This document shows positions 21,185 through 32,466 of a stretch of 64,000 nucleotides of DNA, piece after piece. Position 1 is the stretch's first letter; each line of letters opens with the position of its first letter. Made by a program: the position numbers and the translations under genes. The DNA is from Ephydatia muelleri. Its lineage: Eukaryota; Porifera; Demospongiae; Spongillida; Spongillidae. Where the stretch lies: NCBI GenBank assembly GCA_013339895.1, contig JABACO010000006.1, positions 4,457,542-4,521,541 of the forward strand, in the 5' to 3' direction. Below the pieces are notes generated by a model, which saw only the letters and a program-made list of their open reading frames with translations, was not told where the DNA came from and did no database searches.

Positions 21185-21950
21185 TGTTAGTGTCTTCTTC
21201 AGTTGCTTACAAGGCCCGTATTTTGTCTGAGTCAGCCCCTCACTCTGCTTCCTGGTTGTCTGTGGTACCATCTGCTGCACTTGGCTCCACTTGGAACCTA
21301 ATGAGTTCTTGGTAGCCTTAAAATGGTGGCTTGGCCATGATTTGTCCAGGGGTTCATTATGCCCACTATGCCCAAACACTGCACTAGACCCTCTAGGCCA
21401 TCATGCAGTGACCTGCAGGCAGGGTGGTGACGTAGTGATGTGCCATAATCGGTTGCGAGACGTAATTGTTGACTTTTGCCACAGTCCTCGTCTGGGAGTT
21501 AAGGTAGAGGTTGGTAGCCGATTAACACCAGATTATAGGCAAACTCGCCCAGCTGATGTTTTGGTAGCAGACTGGGAGAGAGGAAGACCAGCTGCGTGGG
21601 ATGTCACTGTAGCCTCACCACTCACCCCTGCTGTGCTGAATGAGGCAGGAATGACCGCAGGTGCTGCAGCTGCTGCTAGCGAGCAGCGCAAGCACATTGC
21701 CAATGATCCTAAGTGCCAGGAACTAGGTTGGGTGTGTGTTCCTCTGGCTGTCAAGACATATGGCAACTGGAGCAGAGAAGCACACACCACTTTTACCTGT
21801 CTGGCCACTCAGCTTGCCATCTGTGTTTCTCTGCTGAAAAGTAAGGTCACAGCTGATCTTTTTGGCAGACTCAGTCTGGTGTTAACTTGTAGCATAGCAA
21901 GAGCTATGTTGATGAGAAGTCTGCCCCAATCATTTGAGTAGACTAAGTCT
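21185..21950 (+). pseudogene. RLE-retrotransposon 3' fragment (zinc knuckle and endonuclease)
   Basis: A 217-codon frame (21291-21941) covers the last part of the family protein. It has CPLCPNTALDPLGHHAVTC (zinc knuckle), RHN-like CHNRLRD, RPADVLVADW and AAWDVTVASPL (endonuclease), then ELGWVCVPLAV and the terminal ARAMLMRS. The C-terminal third is open but RT is missing, and the upstream piece needs a frameshift. TAATTATTATTG sequence follows it at 22000-22030. Confidence 0.85.
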
Positions 21951-22139
21951 GAAACATTAGTAAGGCTTAGGTACTTTGTAGTAGTCTGTTTAATAAGTAA
22001 TTATTGTTGCATAATTATTATTGTATATGCATTATTGTTGTAAATACAAATATAATTATGATTACTATTTCATTTTTTTAGCACTTATAATTATTAATAT
22101 TGGAATACATGTTAAGGGAGTACAATCATAAACATAGCA

Positions 22140-22400
22140 TATAGTTAATTCAAGATACATCTTGGGAGGATGGCAATAGCATTGACCCTCACTAGATGGA
22201 GATTGAGCCTGCCACTATAGATTTCTGAAAGTGCAGCCGACTTAGTCCTGCATGTAAGAGTAGCAAGCCAAGATGCCAGCTGAGAGAAGGCTTCAAAAGC
22301 TTCACTACTCCATGCACCATAGGAGGGAAACACATAACCAGTCAAGTTCTCTGCATTTGGCATCATTGGCCCAGTGCTTTCTGCCTTCAGTGGCTAGGGC
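22140..22400 (-). pseudogene. RLE-retrotransposon 3' fragment, minus strand
   Basis: The minus frame reads NAENLTGYVFPSYGAWSSEAFEAF... in short pieces ending AIAILPRC, matching the ELGW..YGAW..EAxxxFSxLASRLA signature. Tail-to-tail with the copy at 21185. Confidence 0.75.
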
Positions 22401-22639
22401 AGCATATCCTGCAGACACTCTCGCTTCCATCAGGGTATGTGTGCTAAGCAGAGAGGTTACAAAGCACTCTTGCTTGTAGCCCAGTTTGTCAACAGAAGGT
22501 CAACAGGGCGGGTGTGTCATTATTATTTCAAGGTAACATTTAAGTGCTCATTATTGGTCCTGCTTTAAATCTGAATCTGCATAGTAGTACCTCAAGTGGG
22601 CATGGCTTTTTCATGGCTAAAAATAACATTCATGGCTAA

Positions 22640-22800
22640 AATATTGGCCCAGCTCGAACCGGGATTGCTGTAGTGTGCTCCCCCAGCCCTGATGTGGACA
22701 TATCTTTGGGTTCTTGTTGTCCATACTGTCCTGATCACCACTTGGACCCTCTTGGACACCATGCTGTGATGTGTAAATGTGGAGCTGCACAAAAATAGTC
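22640..22800 (+). pseudogene. RLE-retrotransposon zinc-knuckle fragment
   Basis: Contains DVDISLGSCCPYCPDHHLDP followed by LGHHAVMC, the zinc knuckle of the family, closest in wording to the intact copy. Breaks down after GAAQK. Confidence 0.7.
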
Positions 22801-22879
22801 TGAGGAATGATTTTCTTTGCATTTATGTCCCACTTGTGACTACTGCTTCAGTTAAAGCAGTGGGATTAAGCAAAGAGGC

Positions 22880-23100
22880 TAATTAATTTAGATCAACAGC
22901 TGCTGGCTTGCCAATTATCCAGTTCTGCACAAGAAGAATATCAATCAGCCTGGGTGGTTTCTGTCCCAAAAACACAACCTGATGTCAATAAAGATTTTCT
23001 AGCACCTTGGACTTTAGCCTATTGTTTCGGACAGCAAGACGTGATGCCAGCTGTGAAAAGGTGTGTGTGGCTTCTTGGCCCCAAGCTCCATTCACCTCCA
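22880..23100 (-). pseudogene. RLE-retrotransposon 3' fragment, minus strand
   Basis: The minus frame carries GAWGQEATHTFSQLASRLAV and LKSKVLENLY. It begins at an AATAATAATAATATT tract (23100-23118). Confidence 0.7.
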
Positions 23101-23109
23101 AAATAATAA

Positions 23110-23400
23110 TAATAATATTAAGATAAGGCTGGGTCAGCAGCTTTGGCAGTGCAATGCAGAAAACACAACACCAACGATACCAAGTACGTGAACTTGGCTT
23201 ATCATTAGTACCAATAGCTGTTGAAACATACTGCTGTTGGGGTGCTGAAGCCAAAGCAGGTTTTATTATCACATCTTGCCTCTTCCTTGTCATCCTAATG
23301 TGCTGCTCTAAATCCTGTGTCACCATGCTCTCTTGGTAGACTCAGCCTCCATCTTGTGAAGTCCAATGCGAGAGCCCTGTTAACATGGGCTGATTCGTCA
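23110..23400 (+). pseudogene. RLE-retrotransposon 3' fragment
   Basis: Plus-strand pieces ELGLSLVPIAVETYCCWGAE and a terminal LVKSNARALLTW. It is head-to-head with the 22880-23100 fragment across the AAT tract and ends at another ATTAATAATAATAAG tract near 23405. Confidence 0.65.
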
Positions 23401-23424
23401 TGATGAATATTAATAATAATAAGC

Positions 23425-23790
23425 ACACTTAGAGGTTCAGGTGGAAGTGGGCAATAACCTGACTCGTGACCACAGCAAGTCTCACCCAGCCAACATCTTG
23501 CTACCTAACACCTTCTAACCTTTTTGGAAGTGGGAGTGTTGGCCAAGACTGCTGCTCAGATCACAGAGGCAAGGAAACACCAGGCCAATGGCCTCAAATG
23601 TTCTGAACTTGGGTGTGTGTGTGTCCCCATGGTGGATGAATCATATGGCGCCTTAGGTGAAGAGGCCTCTGCCATCATCTCTTCTATCGCCTCAAGACTT
23701 GCCATCTCTACGTGCAAGCCGAAATTGGTGGTGCTCAATGACATTTTATGGCCAGTTGAATGTACATCTGGTTCGTGCCAGTGCCATGGC
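23425..23790 (+). pseudogene. RLE-retrotransposon 3' fragment
   Basis: Starts VEVGNNLTRDH-like, then KCSELGCVCVPMVDESYGA, ASRLAIS and VVLNDIL. The endonuclease core is eroded. Confidence 0.7.
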
Positions 23791-23899
23791 AAGGATAGCA
23801 CCACCTGCATAGAAGAGGACATATTGTTCCTTGTGTTCTTGTGCTGTGTATTAGTAATTGAAATATTCAAAAAATAAAATAAAAGAGCTTCACAGCCAC

Positions 23900-24180
23900 A
23901 CCCCTTACCTAATCATTGTGTATGAGGCAGGCACAACAAAGGAGGCACATAACTTTGGCAGCTGAGGACAGAAAGCATACCACCAATGACCCAAAGTGTC
24001 AGGAGTGGCTGGGGGTAAGGAGTGTAGAGTATAATCTCTGGCTAGTCTTTTGCCTATAACCATCAGTTCTTCTCTCCATAAGTTAAGAGTGATCTCCAAC
24101 ATATATATGGAAAGTTGAACTTGTGTTTGGTGCAGTCCAATTCCAGAGCTATTTAGGCAAAATTCTCACTACCTAGAGAT
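23900..24180 (+). pseudogene. strongly eroded RLE-retrotransposon fragment
   Basis: Short matches only: YEAGTTKEAH, AYHQ, and a terminal VISNIYxxxLxLVQSNSRAI-like piece. Followed by TAATAATAATAAT at about 24268. Confidence 0.5.
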
Positions 24181-24329
24181 AGTTTGGTCAGTGTGTAACT
24201 TTGTTAGTTGATGTGTGCGTATGTATGTATATAATAATTATGTAATGTGTATTTTGTATTTATGTTATAATAATAATAATTTGTATTATTATTGCACATG
24301 TATACAGTTTTCACAGAACAAAATATCAC

Positions 24330-24680
24330 TCACTATCTACATTAGCAGGCCAGTTTGATCTGGCAAGGATTGCCTGAGCATTTTGTCTCATTAGGACTAA
24401 GCTGAGTCTGCCAAATAACCCTTGCCTCACCGCCACTTCATTGGTAGCTGAGCCCACAGCCAGTATTTTGCAGCTGCAATGATATTAATCCCAACAGTAT
24501 TTTTGGAAGTGAGTGTGACAACAGGAGCAGCTGTGCAGGTTGCTGAGCTGAGAAAGCACTGTGCCAACAATGCCAAATGCAATAAACTTGGCTGGGTTTG
24601 TGTATTGTGTTGTATGGAGCTTGGGGGAAGGAGGCTTTGGAGACTGTCTCCCAGCTGGCATCCTGATTAACCACCTGCTC
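24330..24680. pseudogene. two RLE-retrotransposon fragments in opposite orientation
   Basis: 24330-24425 on the minus strand reads an RLSLVLMRQNAQAILARS-like end. 24480-24680 on the plus strand reads FLEVSVTTGAAVQVAELRKH, then KLGWVCV. Neither retains the endonuclease. Confidence 0.6.
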
Positions 24681-24900
24681 TTTCAGACAAATTCAGTGGT
24701 TGTATATATTTCACCTCTCCCTTGTTATTGCCTATCACTACCTTATACTGATCTACAAACGTGTACTATACACTCCATACAAAGTTCAATTCTGCACCAT
24801 TTAGAGGGGTTTGAATGGTTAATTAATTCTTCCCTCACTGTTTCACTTGGTATGAGCTACTGCCATTGTCATCCTGTCTCATTGCATTTCTGTTAGGTAA
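24681..24900. other. no gene recognised
   Basis: Short spacer between retrotransposon fragments. Confidence 0.4.
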
Positions 24901-24904
24901 TACA

Positions 24905-25810
24905 GGTGCAGTGCGTACAGTGTACATACAACTATGCATCTGGACATAGAGTGAGGGATAGCAAGCTGATATGCGAAGCAGAGAAAAACCCTGTTGGGTG
25001 TGCCCTGCATGACCCATCACAAGAGGAATGTACACCCACCCCAACTCAATACTCTTTGCATCATTGGCAATGCACTTTCTAAGTTGAGCTGCCTCTAATG
25101 CTCCACCTGCTGTTGCTCATGTTGCAGACAAAATAGCTGTATTTAGTGGTGAGACAACAGAGAATGCAAAAAGGCAGCTGGCATTTCTTGATGCCAGTCT
25201 CATAGGAGATATCTACTGGTCTTAATTGGGATATCTAATAGAGCCAAAAGTAGCTCAAAGAGTGGTCGGCAGAGATCTTCAAAGATGACTCTTGGCCCAA
25301 CCCAGATGAGAACAAAGTTACACTTTCCATGTACTTTTGCAGTGACTGTTGACTTTGATTGGGAGGAAACTATGACCAAATGTGTCACATGTGTTGTGTG
25401 CATTCATTCCCAACTACCATATGATTCCATCACAAGAGGTACACAAATCCAGCACTTCAGATCATTGGATGCATGTTTGCACTTCTCAACTGCTCCAGCT
25501 GCAGCACAGGAGTGCATCTAATAGAATAATAGCTGTGTCAGTGTGGAGATAATGGTTAGGCAACTGGCTGTGCTCTCCCCCAATCAGCTACTAGAACATC
25601 AGCTGGGCTTTTTTGCCTTAGATCTGGAGTAAGGCCAAGTTCCTACCTCCACCTTTATCCCAATGTAAACATGTATAAATATGTCATGCAGCCGATTGTG
25701 ACAAGTAACTAAATCATGAGTTATATCTAGACACAGTGGGCATCGAGAGCCTCTTGCTACATCCAAGCCAAGCCACTATGCATTTTGAGCAATTAAGATC
25801 TCAATGGGGT
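24905..25810 (-). pseudogene. RLE-retrotransposon 3' copy, minus strand, eroded
   Basis: Reading down from 25810 the minus strand gives WLGLDVARGSRCPLC (knuckle), HDLVTCHNRLHDIF, DVLVADW, then CKHASNDLKCWICVPLVMES. A second ELGWVYIPLVMG piece lies at 24990-25050. Stops and frameshifts are frequent; 25130-25400 is not readable and may be an insertion or a second copy. Confidence 0.65.
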
Positions 25811-26770
25811 CTGTTAAGACCCTTGACATTCCTAGCCTGAAGCCAAAAACTTAACTATATCCTATGAGGGGTCCATGAAGAGAATGGGATGGTAGCTACA
25901 TCAAGCAAATGTTGTTTATGTAAATCGGAATGGACATGCAACAGTGTATTTTCGGGAAATCGTAAAGTAGACAAGATGCAACAGAAACAAGGTCAGCAAT
26001 TGGGATTGGCAGCTAGGATGCTGTGAGCAAAACTGCCAGCTGAAATTGTTACTGGAGGCTAGTCCACTTGATGTTGATACCTTTTTGGGCCTTGTCAAAC
26101 TAACCCAATGACACTAGATCACGGTCGTTATTGAAAAAGTGGCAGATAGGGGTACTCTCTTTGGTTACTCTTGGCAAAATTCCAGAGTTTACTTAACGTA
26201 TTGTTGGACCACAGATCACATAGAAAGACCACAAAAGCAGGAGTATCATGGCAACTGCTATGTTATTTGAGGATATAAAACATTTAGGGACTATGACCTT
26301 GTCTCACTCATCAAGGTTCTTAGCAAGGACAACCTAATGGTTTAAATAAGCTCAGCAATGTAGCGATGTAAGCCCTACAAATATTCCCTAAAGAGTCCTA
26401 CTGGAGTGCATATGTGTATTGGTTAAGGACATAGCTTCTAACCATTTCCAGCTTTCATTTAGGTTGGGTTGTAGCTCCAGGCAGATTATCTGAGCATTGA
26501 GAAGCATTGGATGGATGAGGATTCAATCCAGTGTCAAGAAGACAGGCTGTACTGAATGAATGTGCCTCTTTCTTTCCTGAACCTCTGCGGTTTCATGTTG
26601 TTATGACCAATCTTGTACATCTCTGAGACTGGTGCAACAGGGTTAACCCCTAGGCCCTTTTCTTTTTCTTACTATGCCAAAGACCAGTTTGAATTATTGA
26701 TACAGATGATGACTGCTGCTTACAAATGCAACTCACAACTTCTAGGACTGACAGTGTCCTAGCCTACAGT
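25811..26770. other. no gene recognised, probably old repeats
   Basis: Only short frames. Base composition is like the flanking fragments, but no motif could be read on either strand. Confidence 0.4.
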
Positions 26771-26776
26771 ACATCG

Positions 26777-26863
26777 ATGAGTTCAGGTCCCCTCATTCAA
26801 GAGTTGGGGTCATATTTAGGCCAAATATGACCCCAACTCTTGAATGAGGGGACCTGAACTCAT
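26777..26863. repeat. perfect 41-bp inverted repeat (hairpin)
   Basis: 26777-26817 is the exact reverse complement of 26823-26863, with a 5-base loop AGGCC. The right arm and the following bases are then repeated once with a 50-bp period (to about 26930). Confidence 0.92.
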
Positions 26864-26949
26864 AGCACTGCTGATGGCCCCCCCAACTCTTGAATGAGGG
26901 GACCTGAACTCATAGCACTGCTGATGATTAATATTGATTTGGCAGCATG

Positions 26950-28100
26950 TGAGACTTTGGTTGCCTAGGCAACTTCCAGTTTCCTTCAGCAGTCAAACTC
27001 TTTTGCCAAACTAATCTGGACATTTTATTGAATTACACCACTCAAAGTTCATTACTGGTGCAAATTAGTGATCTGATACTGATATACATGTTCCTCCCTT
27101 ATAGATGTCATGGCATTACATGTAGATCCCCAAATGGCAATGTCCCTCTTGCATCTTGTGCAGCTATTTTAGGTGGTCCACCCACACATCAATCACACAT
27201 GGCTGATTCTTTGGAGCTGTTTGAAGATGAGTTGAGGATGTTCTTTGCCATTGAATTGTTCGATTCTGCCTGGAAGCAAGGCCAACTCAACTGTAAGGTT
27301 TTGGGGCTTTGGTCTACATTCCATTCCCTTTTTCTCAGTGAGCCTCATTAAGAGTCACTTTTTAAATTCATTGTTAGGCGCTTCCTCCATGGCTGCCAAA
27401 GCTCGAGTATAGTATGTTTCAGCACCAAATGCAGCCTTCTTGGGTTTGCACCTTGAACCTAACATGTTTCAGTTGTCAATCAGAAATAGGCTCTGGACAG
27501 ATCAGGGGGATTCCTATGTTCTGAAAAAGCGCTCAACTCCATTGGTCATCATGCTGTTACTAGGCAGTCATGGAGGTGATGTACAACCTACTGGGTGATG
27601 TTGCCAAAGATCTTTGTTGTTGTGCTCATGTGGGAGTAACAGTTGATATGGGAATTGGTCTTACTCCTGATCATAGTCATAGCATTCAGAAGATGTCCTG
27701 ACAGCAAGGTGGGAAAGGGATTCACTGCTGCTTTGGACATCTCCACTCACCCCTGCCATTCATCATGAGGTATGCCTGAGAGCAGAATGACACAAGCATT
27801 TAATACCACCCAGACATTGTGACAAGTGATTACATGATTTATGAGATAAAATGCTTGTGTCAGTAAAACAGCTCTGCTCCTGCTGTCAAACATGTCAGAC
27901 ATCTCTCACTGTTATGGCACACTTCAACTTCTCCACCCTGTTTGCATGTGATAGCATGGTGTTCTAGAGGGACCAGGAGATATTGAAATAGTTTCTGAGC
28001 CACATGACTAAGCTTTCTGACCCCAAACGCCATTCATAAATCTCTAAAACTAGAGGAGCACACATTCACCCTCTGCTAGTGCAGTTGCATCATTAGCTGT
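26950..28100 (+). pseudogene. RLE-retrotransposon copy, RT thumb to endonuclease, eroded
   Basis: At 27150-27350 the plus strand reads GGPPTHQSHMADSLELFEDE, then SAWKQGQLN and GLGLWSTFHS-like text. This corresponds to the PPSHIAEGLALFDKDVRQCF..GGLGLRSLSS region of the intact copy. Eroded HHAV.. and LDISTHP pieces follow to about 27780. Longer than most fragments but full of frameshifts. Confidence 0.6.
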
Positions 28101-28647
28101 CATGCTTCTGTTCTGCTGAAACTCCAGAGGACACACTTGCTTCTAAAACTAATGATGTATTATATGTTACATGTCTGTACATGTATGACCTTGACATAAA
28201 AAGCAGCAGCAAAAGAGAGAGAGACCAGTTTGGTATCAAACTATCAGCAGATCAGAATCCATCCTTTATATATCTGTTGGTTAGAGACCAGCCATACACA
28301 GCAAAACAGTCACACAGCTGATGATAACATTTCTGCCAGAGCGACAGGTATGGTGGTCTTAGCAAGAGGTTCATTTGATGTTCTTTGAATTAAGTGTACA
28401 TGTAAACCAAGCCAATAAAATATTTATTAACATTGTACGTGAACACACATTAGTCGAATGGCTCTTGCATTCCGCCTCACAATCTTAGTGTGACACCCAT
28501 ATAGCATGCAGAAACAGTAGCTTTTTATGAAAATCAAATCCTTCAATGGAGGCTGACATTGTTTTTTTTTTTCGTAATCGTTGTATTTTCTTTAATGAAT
28601 ATACTCTACGCGATAGTCTTATACTCTAATTTGTATGCCTTAATCTC
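28101..28647. other. no gene recognised
   Basis: Non-coding sequence with no motif seen. Confidence 0.4.
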
Positions 28648-29563
28648 TTCCGTTCCGGGGTATACCCCGTAAATACGGGGTATACAACGTTGGGCCTGAA
28701 ATGAACAAACCATACGTTCGATTTTACCGTAGCTTACAACGAATGTGAGGCTTAGGGTAATTTACTATTGTGTAAAATTTCAACATTTAAATCTATTGCA
28801 TCAAAATACTGCACTGCCCTAAACAGGTGTGATTTTAAAGATCTTTGTGTAGTCATCACTTCAACGTTAACCAGACCCTACCAAATCAAGTTAGAGCAAA
28901 GACTTATATTTTGATTTGACACGCATACATTACACTATTAAATGGTGGTAATACTATTGTTAATGGTTATACGCAGCAGTGAGGAAAAATTAAAAACCCT
29001 CATGCACTCGGTTTGGTGGTTTTGTTTTAACTATTTCAATTGCTTTGTGGGTCTAACAGTTATTGTAGCCACCACGCGACCTATTTGATCAATTACAAAA
29101 TGGCGGCACCATCCATGCCTCACGGAATAGGAAACAATGGGAATAATTGGAGTAACATAACGCGCATGGCATGTGCATGAATTGCCTTCTGGGAAACGTT
29201 TATTAAACGCGTATAACATTTAATCATGTCTTGTTGTGAGTCACACTAGTGTGAATTCATGCAGCAAGCATCAGAACTAGTACTAATAAAATAGCAATGT
29301 GTCATGCGTTATAGTTTTGACATCGGTGGTTTCTTATAAAAGCCGCTGGACTATGAATACAATTCTTGTACTGATAAAGTTAGCGAAAATGTTTACTGTC
29401 GTAGGAAAGTATTTACACTACAGTATTGTGTACCCTTGTTATTCAACCATCCCTTCATATGTTTGTAGCAGCTGCAGATTATTTGCGATGTCCTAGACCT
29501 TAATAAATCGAAAACAAATTAACGGGGTATACCCCGTATACACGGGGTATACCACGTACGGAA
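28648..29563. mobile_element. candidate non-autonomous element with GGGGTATACCCC ends
   Basis: Both ends carry a compound palindrome, GGGGTATACCCCGT followed by TACGGGGTATAC (28656-28686, 29522-29552). Read inward they also align as inverted repeats with a shared outer TTCCGT. The 916-bp interior is AT-rich and has no convincing gene. The motif is very GC-rich against this background. Confidence 0.6.
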
Positions 29564-29657
29564 CTAGCACCATTAAACTTGTTTACTTTTAAAGATATAA
29601 GCCAAAGTTTTGCGTCACTTGGATCCAGTTATTTGGTAACAGACAATATTATTGTAG

Positions 29658-30026
29658 TCATATTATAGTGATGGCGGTGCCACCATTCTCCAGACCGATG
29701 ACAGCGATATCTAAGAGCACGAGAGCCCTCCACCTGCCAGCAGTCCTGGAAATACATGCATTGTTGTTTTCTTGTGCGCAGTGTATTCCGCAGGCTACCG
29801 AGCGTGAGTGTGTGCGCTGCAAGGAGTTGGATGACGTACTCCGTATATTCTCGCAGGAATCGGTCAGGTTGACCTCAGTGTATTGTGAATCACCCTGAAT
29901 TTGCGCCAGTCTGCTTAAACCCGCTAGTGCTTCGCGTCGCTCTAGAATAGCCTTCACAGAATAGCGTTTGGTTTGCTTAGAGTATGGAACATTATATCTC
30001 ATGTAACCTGCACACAACAAGATCAT
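29658..30026 (-). CDS. unrecognised open frame
   Basis: A 122-codon frame (TKRYSVKAILERREALAGLS, then RLAQIQGDS) overlaps a 76-codon frame on the other strand. The first third looks protein-like and has a plausible GT site after it. I do not recognise a family, and it could be chance or an exon of an eroded transposon. Confidence 0.25.
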   Translation of the reverse strand: MILLCAGYMRYNVPYSKQTKRYSVKAILERREALAGLSRLAQIQGDSQYTEVNLTDSCENIRSTSSNSLQRTHSRSVACGIHCAQENNNACISRTAGRWRALVLLDIAVIGLENGGTAITII

Positions 30027-30233
30027 GCAGTGATTTAGAACTCATAAACATGTACCTTCATCTGCTGTTGTAGCTTGTTCTCGTTCAACATTGTTTTTAT
30101 GGTTAATATAATGGCCATTTTAATACGAGCCAGCATTCCATTATAACTAAAATGTTGCATGTGTTTTAGGGCAGTATATAGTTAACATGGAATGGAAGAC
30201 TTCCAATGAGCCAGTATGTTGAAGATCTGAAAG

Positions 30234-30437
30234 CTATTTTATGTCCCGCTGCAACCTTGAATCATTAGCAATCTTTACTAAGGCATTATGGGCTGGTCCA
30301 TTAGGTTCCAACCATCCTTTGGTTTGCTCTTCATCTGAAGTTAATGTGTCATGTGCACAATGATCAAATAGTTCAATACAATCACAATCATGAAGATTGG
30401 TGATATGGTAAACTATTGATGTCCATTTAGCACACAA
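30234..30437 (-). pseudogene. fragment of an uncharacterised transposase-like protein
   Basis: Reads AKWTSIVYHITNLHDC, then GWLEPNGPAHNALVKIANDS and RLQRDIK. The pattern KWTSxxYHxTNxH ... WLxPxxPAHxALxxIxxDxxLxxDI recurs in a repetitive, uncharacterised invertebrate protein family, as I recall it. Only this segment survives; upstream and downstream parts are not readable. Confidence 0.45.
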
Positions 30438-31500
30438 GAGATTTTCCGTTCTTAATGTATAACAACAAATGTAAATCTATTCATGTGAAAAGCTCACTTC
30501 AATGATTCTGCTACACCCTTGTATTCCACATTTTCCAACTCTTGCTGCAATGGTGAAGAACAGTCTATTATATAAAAACATGTCAACTTGTCTGCTCACA
30601 TTGCACTGTTCCACCAGGTATGTATATGAGCACATGTGTACTGTTATGCCCATCAAATATTAAATCACACAGCATTGTGTAGCAGCATCCCTGCTTGTAA
30701 TTTGAGCTATTAGTTGAAAGAAACTATCGCAATGAATTTAGTGCACCTACAGCAGTATATATCGGTAAATTTCTTACTGTATTGTGTGCCAATGTCTTTT
30801 GTCTTAGGTTCTGATAACAGGACAGTGATCAGTTGTGCACAGATTATGGTCAGTATCTGAACTAGGACACTGTGAATGACTTTGTAGGTCTGGACTACCA
30901 GATTCTGTGCAGTACATGTGATTGCAAAAAACGGCGATGGAAGGATTTTAAAGAGATAAATGGTTTATTTTTTGGGAGGCATTGTGGTGAACAATTCAAC
31001 TGGTGGAGTTTTCAAACATGATTTCTTAAAGAAAGGCTGACAAGTAAAAACAAGTGCCCTTCATTTCAAAGATAATCACTAGTGTAGGTTACATTTTTAT
31101 TTTTACATGCTTGATATTCAAATTTGTAATACGAAATTAGTATGTGACAGTAGCGTTACTTGGATCAAATTATTAATAAGTGTTACGTTATAAAACTTTT
31201 ATTGCGTTTTTACAAATGAGTGTGTCCAGTACAGCGTACAAGCGCGACAAAGGGTATCGTTCCGCCGTTTTCCTTTAGGCAAATGCTGTTCTACTCAACC
31301 TTGTGAGCTTTGTGATGAGCTTGTAATTTCATAGCGTCCTCGTTACTGTGTTCATAGTGGCTCGATGTGCTGGTCCAGTTATCCCCATTACATGCATATG
31401 TATATCACTATGCCAATTACGTATTCTTCCTGAATCCTTTTTTATGTCATACCGTATATCCCAATTCTCTGATATGGTGATTTCGGTGTATATCACGTGA
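30438..31500. other. no gene recognised
   Basis: Non-coding sequence upstream of the receptor gene. Nothing identified. Confidence 0.4.
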
Positions 31501-31508
31501 GGCAGCAT

Positions 31509-31517
31509 ATTTAAATG
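31509..31517 (+). promoter_or_regulatory. TATA-like box for the receptor gene at 31567
   Basis: TATTTAAAT lies about 50 bp before the start codon. Position and base content suit a core promoter; a CACGTG box lies slightly upstream at about 31494. Confidence 0.5.
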
Positions 31518-31566
31518 TAAGCCGCCATTCTTATGTAAGTCAGTTCATCACTACCACCACAAAAAT

Positions 31567-32377
31567 ATGAACCGCTATTATCGCTGCATTCTGCTGGTGT
31601 TACTTTCTATCGGGCTCACGACCGCAGGTATGGTGGCACTGTGCGACGCCTTGCCAGATAAATTAAATTAATTACTTTATTTCATTCTAGAAGTGACTAT
31701 ATTTCCACTCCGTCAAGTCGTTGCTCCAAACGTCACTGTGATGTTCAATTGCAGTGAACAGGCTGCCACTATTCTAATCAATAACTCTGCTTACAGCAAT
31801 TATATGTCACAATTTACAAGCAGTGGAATCACTTTTCAAAACAACGCTGTCACAGTTTTAGCAACTAAGGGATTGAATAACACAAGTTTTCAGTGCATCG
31901 ACATCACAATGACCCTCCGTAGTGGCAAGGCGGTGCTAATTGTGGCAGGTTCGTGCTAATACCGACTAAAATAAAGCATCATTGCCACGTATCTCATTGA
32001 ACAGGTCCACCTTCTAGTCCCGAACCTAGAATACGGGTTTTCAATTCTATCTCACTGAACCTGAGCTGGGACGAACCGTTCACGCAAAGTGGTTTCGAAG
32101 CCTTACTCTATACTGTCAGAGTCTCCCATGCCGTGAGCGAAGCCACAGTGGGATTGTATGAAGTCGTCGCTAGTCATCGATATTTCATCTTCACTTATAG
32201 TGAAGAGATAGGCTCATTATGTTATGATACGTTGATTTTTTATGTTACGGCGACCAACCAAATAGGAGTAAGTGGCGCTGGCAACATTTCAAGCCGATTC
32301 CCAGTGGGTAAGAATTTAATAGCATGGAGAATATTAGTGATCATTGCAAAATTGATATTGTCGTATATACACCACCA

Positions 32378-32466
<89 letters not shown>

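Noticed and set aside
22640..22680. tRNA-like GCTCGAACCGGGATT segment
   Set aside because: Resembles a T-arm only; no acceptor, D or anticodon arm could be built around it.
29668..29898. 76-codon plus-strand frame
   Set aside because: Lies antisense to the slightly more protein-like minus frame; neither is recognised.
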